Positions 58,480-64,000 of a DNA stretch of 64,000 bases are shown here, in pieces. The stretch comes from Enchytraeus crypticus. Lineage: Eukaryota; Annelida; Clitellata; Enchytraeida; Enchytraeidae. The translations under genes and the position numbers were made by a program. Every line of letters starts with the position of its first letter. Positions within the stretch are counted from its first letter, which is position 1. Below the pieces are notes generated by a model, which was given only the letters and a program-made list of their open reading frames with translations, was not told where the DNA came from and ran no database searches. The stretch covers positions 1,221,204-1,285,203 of the forward strand of contig CAJHZI010000566.1 in NCBI GenBank assembly GCA_905160935.1, read 5' to 3'.

Positions 58480-58702
58480 AATAAAAATTTAAAAATTTAA
58501 AATTGAGATTCTTGAGAAAAATAAAATGTGAAAATATCTCCCACCTCCAGAGTGTACGATAAATTTTAATTTCTTTTTCAAATAAATAAAGTAATTAGGA
58601 CAGTAGATGTCGCAATGGTGGTAACAGAGATGAGATGTACTGAAGAGATATCATGGGTGATGGTGACAGAGATGAGATGTATTACAGTGATCTTATAATA
58701 AA
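58480..58702 (+). terminator. candidate polyadenylation signals of TRPM gene
   Basis: AATAAA at 58480-58485, 58520-58525 and 58697-58702, in AT-rich sequence directly after the stop codon. Which is used is unknown. Confidence 0.6.
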
Positions 58703-61150
58703 CGGCTTGTCTTGTTTTCAATTTGAAACTTTGAATGTGTTGCATAATAGGTGTATTTTGGATATATTAATATTAATATATTTGGTATATTTTGAATACA
58801 CCTATGCATTTTGATGGCCACAGGATTCAATGAATAAGATGTTTGATTTTTATATTTTGATTTTGAACATAACATTTTGAACATTTTGAACAATATTATA
58901 TAATAGATGTATTTCTAGAAATTTCTGGTCAAATACATTAAATCGTAACTCTTTGTTCATTCTCGCTGCGAATTTGTAGCTTATACAATTGCCTTGATAA
59001 TTTTTGCCTTTCTCGAAACAAAACGGCGTAACCTTCTACAGTATACGATTACATAGTAAATGTTAATTGTTAGCTGTTAGGTAGCTAAAATATTAGTTCA
59101 TAGTAGACGGCTTAACGTGTGTTGCAAGTCTTCTGTGTTTTTCCTAAATGTTTCAGGCGTATAGAGAAAAATTGAATATTGATTTCAAACTCAATCTCAA
59201 TTTATCAAAGTTATAGAGCTTGCATTTCTTCTTTATAATGTTGTTTCTTAATATTGTTGTTTCGTGAGTTGAAGACAACAATGAATATGTACTGTTTCAA
59301 ACTTTCAATATGATTTTTCTAGTATATTCGTTGACTACAAATCAGTACGTTTAATGTTCTTTTAGTATTTTACCTGCAATTGAAAATCTGTTTTATGCAA
59401 GAATCGTCTTAGTAATAAATCTACATTTTCTGTTGTAACTCGTTTCATCTCATGAAGACAAAAAAATCTACTCAAGCAATATAAATTGTATAATGTATTG
59501 CAATTCTAAAATGTTCTGCTGTAAAAAAGTAAACAAGCACTACAGTGGAATGATCAACTTACTGTCAGATCAGCGCGACTGGGATTTGAACTCACGAGTA
59601 TTCAGTTCACCTTAGGATCTATAATTTAAAACTAAATAAGTAAAATCTATTACTAATATTAATATAATATTATATGCAAATAATATTACTAGTAAATCTA
59701 TTAATAGTCTTCGTATTTAATTCATGTAGGCCCTAATGTTTTTTTCTCGGCTGTATATTATTTGGATAGATCGCGACTCAATTTTGGTTAACTTAACGCA
59801 GTTTATAGATGGTGTGATAGAGTTTAAAATTGTTTTTATCTTATGCTAAATTACTGGTTTATATTAACAGTACTGTATAGGAGTAATGGTGTATCGTTAA
59901 TAGTATGTTAAATTTAGTTTTTACGTTATAATTTAATGCTATTTATGTTAATGTAAGCTCTTTGCGGATCGTGGATTTTTACTCAGCTTTCTATGGCATG
60001 TCTGAAACGTTTTAAAAAGTATATTTGAAAGAGTTTAAAACTTTACTTAGCACTAAATAAAAAAATTCAGCAATTTAGTAGCCTACATATGTACATTTTC
60101 TGTACAGTTACATAATACTAACAATTCTAACAGTTCTATTGTTAATAATTAATAAAATTATGCATATCACTTGTGGACGTACCTTACTTAAAAGACGGTT
60201 AATAGGCCTACACTTCAACAGCTAATTTTATTCTGCATAACCTGCTCAATTACTTTTCTCATTATTTATATTGAAACTCATCTGTGATGTTAAGAGATTA
60301 TTTAAAAGGTTTACCTTACCAATAATTTATTTATGCAAAATACGTTGTTTTTAACTTCAAGTAGACTAAACTCTACTTGAAAAGTTGAGATTTCATCTGT
60401 GCTTGATTGTTATTTTAATGTTGAAGCTTCTGTATAGTGAGATTATCCAGTTTTGTCTATAATTATACTGTACTTGATCTCTATTCTTTTACGTCTACAG
60501 TTTTCTAAGATGTACATGTATATCTAATTTCATAAAGTTACATTGCATATAGCATATGACATCCCTGACATTGCCTTATGGCGAGGAACTTATTGATTGA
60601 TTGATCTGTGATTCAGCAATCACCATGCTTTGCGATACTCGTAGCTCATTTTGGTCCGATTAATCAATCACATAAGTTCACTGTTTAAAGCATCAGGAGG
60701 ATCAGATAACCTTGTAGAGGAGACTATGTAAGCATAAGATCAATTACACACAAATGTCAAATGAAATAGCAATAGGAATCAATATAGACAAGACAATCAT
60801 ACAGACAGTGAGAGAGACAGTGAGAGAGACAGTGAGAGAGACAGTGAGAGAGACAGTCAGACAGACAGTCAGACAGACAGTCAGATAGACAGTCAGACAG
60901 ACTTCTCTAATATAAATAAATAATAATATTGATAAATCGTTGAAGTTGGTCGTTTCATACTAGGATGATATCAGTGACATCCCATTATCATGTGACATTA
61001 AAAACCAAATTTAAAATGCAAAACCCAAATCAAATGAAATGTAAAGTATGGAGATATTTCGAAAGGATGTTTCTCATGTATGAATAATGTTGGTATCATT
61101 TGTCCTCACGCCATCTTTCCAGAAAAAATATTGAAGTAAAGTAAAAAAAA
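58703..61150. other. non-coding downstream of TRPM gene
   Basis: No gene seen. A SINE-2 copy (minus) at about 59530-59625 and AGAGAGACAGTG/CAGACAGACAGT repeats at 60805-60900. Confidence 0.5.
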
Positions 61151-61153
61151 TTA

Positions 61154-61352
61154 AACACGCATTATAGTGAAATGATCAACAATGTTGATATCTATCACTT
61201 TCAATACTACATGTTTAAACCTCTAGGCAATTTAATCCAATTTCCGTGTAACCAGTCCAGTGAGTGTCCGAGATTTTACTCTCAGATCAGCGCGGCTGGG
61301 GTTCGAACCCACGAGGGTTCAATTCACCTCAGGATCTGTCATTTAAAACTTC
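61154..61352 (-). repeat. SINE-2, longest copy
   Basis: CATTATAGTGAAATGATCAAC end, CCAGTCCAGTGAGTGTCCGA, and GGGGTTCGAACCCACGAGGG around the B box. Reverse orientation relative to 45909. Confidence 0.82.
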
Positions 61353-61652
61353 ATGACGTTACCCCTACGCTATTAAGACATTGTATAATAATATTAAACA
61401 TAATAGTGTGTTTATTGTCCTTCATATATCTAGGCATATTAATTATCATTTGGTAAAAGTGATGTTTTTAATATTTTATTGATTTTATATTCTAGCAGGT
61501 AAATTATATTTCTACTAGACATACCCCGTGAATTAATAGTGATGTTTGTTATATTGAAATATATTACGAAGTTGAGCAGTTTTTTAATGGAAATAATTTT
61601 TATGAGTTTATATAGGCCTACATTACGGCCATTACAGTAGCGATTATACACG

Positions 61653-63716
61653 CCTAGAGGCGGATCCAGGAATTTTTAAGGGGGCCCCGAATTTTTTTTT
61701 GGAAATGAGACGCAACCAGAAAAAATGCTGTGGGAGAGGCTCAGAATTTTTCAATACTGCGCTCGGCTCATAGAGTGACAGTATCCCCGTATCTTACCCC
61801 CCCCCCCCCCCCCCTTCATTCGTACCCGCACTAAAGTAAGGGGAAAACCTAATTAAAATGCCTAAAATCTTACATTTGTTTTGGCAAAAGTAGGTTAATT
61901 TTTCTCTGAAGAAATTAACTCAGCGGATCTGGACGAATTGCAAAAGTGACCTAATTTTTGCGGTAGGGGGGCTTAAGCCTCTCCCAGCCAAGGCTGTTTA
62001 AACCAATGCTCCGGGACAGATCACATTTTTTACTTACACCTTTTTAATCTCATAGGCCCTACAGTGATTAAAGTGAAAATTGAGAGCTAGTGAAACTATC
62101 AATTTTTTCGGGCTCCCTTCCATTATTCCTATTAGTATACCAAATATGGGCCTCTAATCCCATATTTGAACAAATGTGAGCTAGTGTAACTGAGTTCTCT
62201 CTGGAACCCCCCCCCCCCACCTCCCGGGCCCCCAACCACTGCCCTTACAAACATATTTACACACAAAAATTTTCATAGAAACATGAAAATATAGCATAAT
62301 TTTTTATCGACGGGCCTAAGTGGGGGGCGGGCCGCGATATTTCTTTTCCCGATCGGTTCGTAACATGTTCTAAAAATAGATTGAATTTGTTGCTCAAGAT
62401 AGATCTCTGTAACAGATAGTACTTCCGGATTTAATTACTGAATGTTGACTAATGAGCCAGAGACGGTGAAACTCTTATCGAATGACATGTGTAGTGTAAA
62501 TCAGTGTAAGTGAATATATATTTAGCCAACGCCTTTGTCTCATTTGGTTTCAATAGTTCCATAAGATTAATATTTTGACCTATAAGGTTAACCTAGACCT
62601 ATTGCCTTGAAAATGTAGCCTACTTACACTTTAACTTACAATTAAGTCTTCATTTACAATAATTAAAAGACTGAAATAGGCCTATGTGTCAATCTGTGAA
62701 AGGCACTGTAGGCCTATCCATCGCCCAATTAACACTAAAGGCACTTCAAATTCTAGCGATTTCTTTAATTTTTTCTAGGGATGGAGATGCCTGCTTTTTA
62801 AAATCAGGTTGTCAATTTTTTAAGTTTTTTTGAGATTTTTCACAGTTATAAAACTATAAATCCTGAAATCTCTTAAATCATAACCAGAAATGATTAACGT
62901 AGCCTAATATTATAGGCCCATACTATTGGTTTGACTATGACTTTAGGCCAATTAGTAACTTAACAATTAATTTGTAGCATTTTTCTAAATAAACCTCAAA
63001 TCCAAAAATCCTACTATTGCCACCCCTCAGTTAAACTAAGCTAATTTTTACTTTATATAATTACTGCGGATATAATTTCTAGGAATATCTGCCCTTTTAC
63101 CATTGGATAACTATTCTATATTTGTAATGTTTTAAGTTTAAGTTTCTCCTACACCGCTATTGCCTATGAGCGTTAACCTTTAAATTTAAACAATGTAGTA
63201 ACACACTAAAGTTAAAGTTAAATTCTGTTTTTTCTTCTCTTTTGAGATAGTTTATTGCCATTTTCTGTTATTAATTTTAAAAGTTGGTTCCTCAAAAATC
63301 ATGACGATATAGTCCATGTAATAATAATTATAAAATCAGTTGGAAGATTTTTCCATTTTTCAGATACACGTACATGATGCAGCACTCTCCTTGGTAAATT
63401 GTCGGCCTACAGAATCTAAAGTAGCACATTAGCCTGCAATTAAACCCCGATCTACTACATAATGCCAAACTAATAACAAGGATATGCGCGTAGCACTATC
63501 CAGATGGCAGAAAATAAAGTGAAAATAAGAAATTAAAGCTGTTGCTACAACAGACAATCAGAGATATTAGTCTACATATATAACTTGAAGATAAGCAAGT
63601 GAGAACAGAAAATGCGATTTACTTATCTATGGAGCTATTTTTAGAACCAAGTTTCGAACCGATCGGGAAAAAAATATCGCGGGCGGGCCCCCCTGGGTAC
63701 CCTGGATCGGCCACTG
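61653..63716 (-). mobile_element. hAT-like composite element
   Basis: Ends CCTAGAGGCGGATCCAGG and CCTGGATCGGCCACTG, flanked by TATACACG/TATACACC (8-bp target duplication, one mismatch). The left part (to about 62330) is an inverted relative of 15101-16624, sharing AAAATCTTACATTTGTTTTGG. The right part is bounded by an inner inverted repeat (GATATTTCTTTTCCCGATCG at about 62336; CGATCGGGAAAAAAATATCG at about 63659), suggesting a nested or second element. No transposase found. Confidence 0.72.
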
Positions 63717-64000
63717 TATACACCATATAAAACATATCCTTCCTAATCATGTATCCGTAAAATATTCAATGTTGGGCCCGTGCCACTGAAGAATAGACGA
63801 AATACATGTATAAACTGCACGTGTCGTAAGAATCGACTTAGCATGAGCTGAGAAAGGACAGAGAATTCAACCATCAAAAAAGCCATATCGCCTATATTTA
63901 AGCCATACATGTATATATTTATGCATCAAAGATCTTATTAATGATAATAAATATCGCATTCAGTCGAAAGCAGAGATGATACTGAGCAAGACACAATTTG

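Overview
This is an AT-rich, intron- and repeat-rich stretch of an animal (metazoan) nuclear genome, probably a marine invertebrate. The grounds are GT-AG introns, tRNA-derived SINEs, LINE fragments, hAT-type elements, an LTR retrotransposon, abundant minisatellites and (TA)n/(AAT)n/(ATC)n microsatellites. I cannot fix the phylum from sequence alone.

Layout: (1) 1-19.7 kb shows no recognisable host gene. It holds minisatellites (22-bp units at 667-1136; a 24-bp unit with an E-box CACGTG at 13016-13309; 22-bp units at 14537-14935), a 5'-truncated LINE with a 13-bp target duplication (8228-9193), a non-autonomous hAT-like element with an 8-bp target duplication (15101-16624), SINEs and hairpins. 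(2) 19689-58474 (+) is one very large gene: a TRPM2/TRPM8-clade TRP cation channel. I traced 25 exon positions whose splice phases all agree, giving a 1255-residue readable chain from late MHR1 to the stop codon; the first exon(s) were not found. Every intron carries repeats; the largest holds a complete 5.1-kb non-autonomous LTR element (21641-26767, TSD ATACA) that starts 41 bases after an exon end. (3) 58.5-64 kb is downstream sequence with polyA signals, SINEs and a second hAT-like composite (61653-63716).

The most striking observation is in the channel gene. The exon encoding S5, the pore helix and the selectivity filter is present as FOUR tandem copies (47829, 48840, 50140, 51115). Each is exactly 175 bp with identical phases (0 in, 1 out), so using exactly one (or all four) keeps frame, whereas two or three break it: a mutually exclusive exon cassette. 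The four copies divide at the selectivity filter: YGQ, YGQ, YGE, YGE. In TRPM channels this Gln/Glu position distinguishes TRPM2/4/8-type pores from the more divalent-permeable TRPM1/3/6/7-type pores. One gene could therefore make channels of different ion selectivity by splicing.

A second theme is tandem duplication at exon edges. The 3' splice-site regions of four exons (28002, 37223, 52980, 56936) have been duplicated in place, and repeats begin at or just past the donors of two others (49014, 54048). At 52980 the upstream decoys carry an in-frame stop. At 56936 the repeats are open in frame and could add 14, 28 or 42 residues. The protein keeps the TRPM2/4/8-type Ca2+-binding residues but ends after a coiled coil, without a NUDT9-H or kinase domain.
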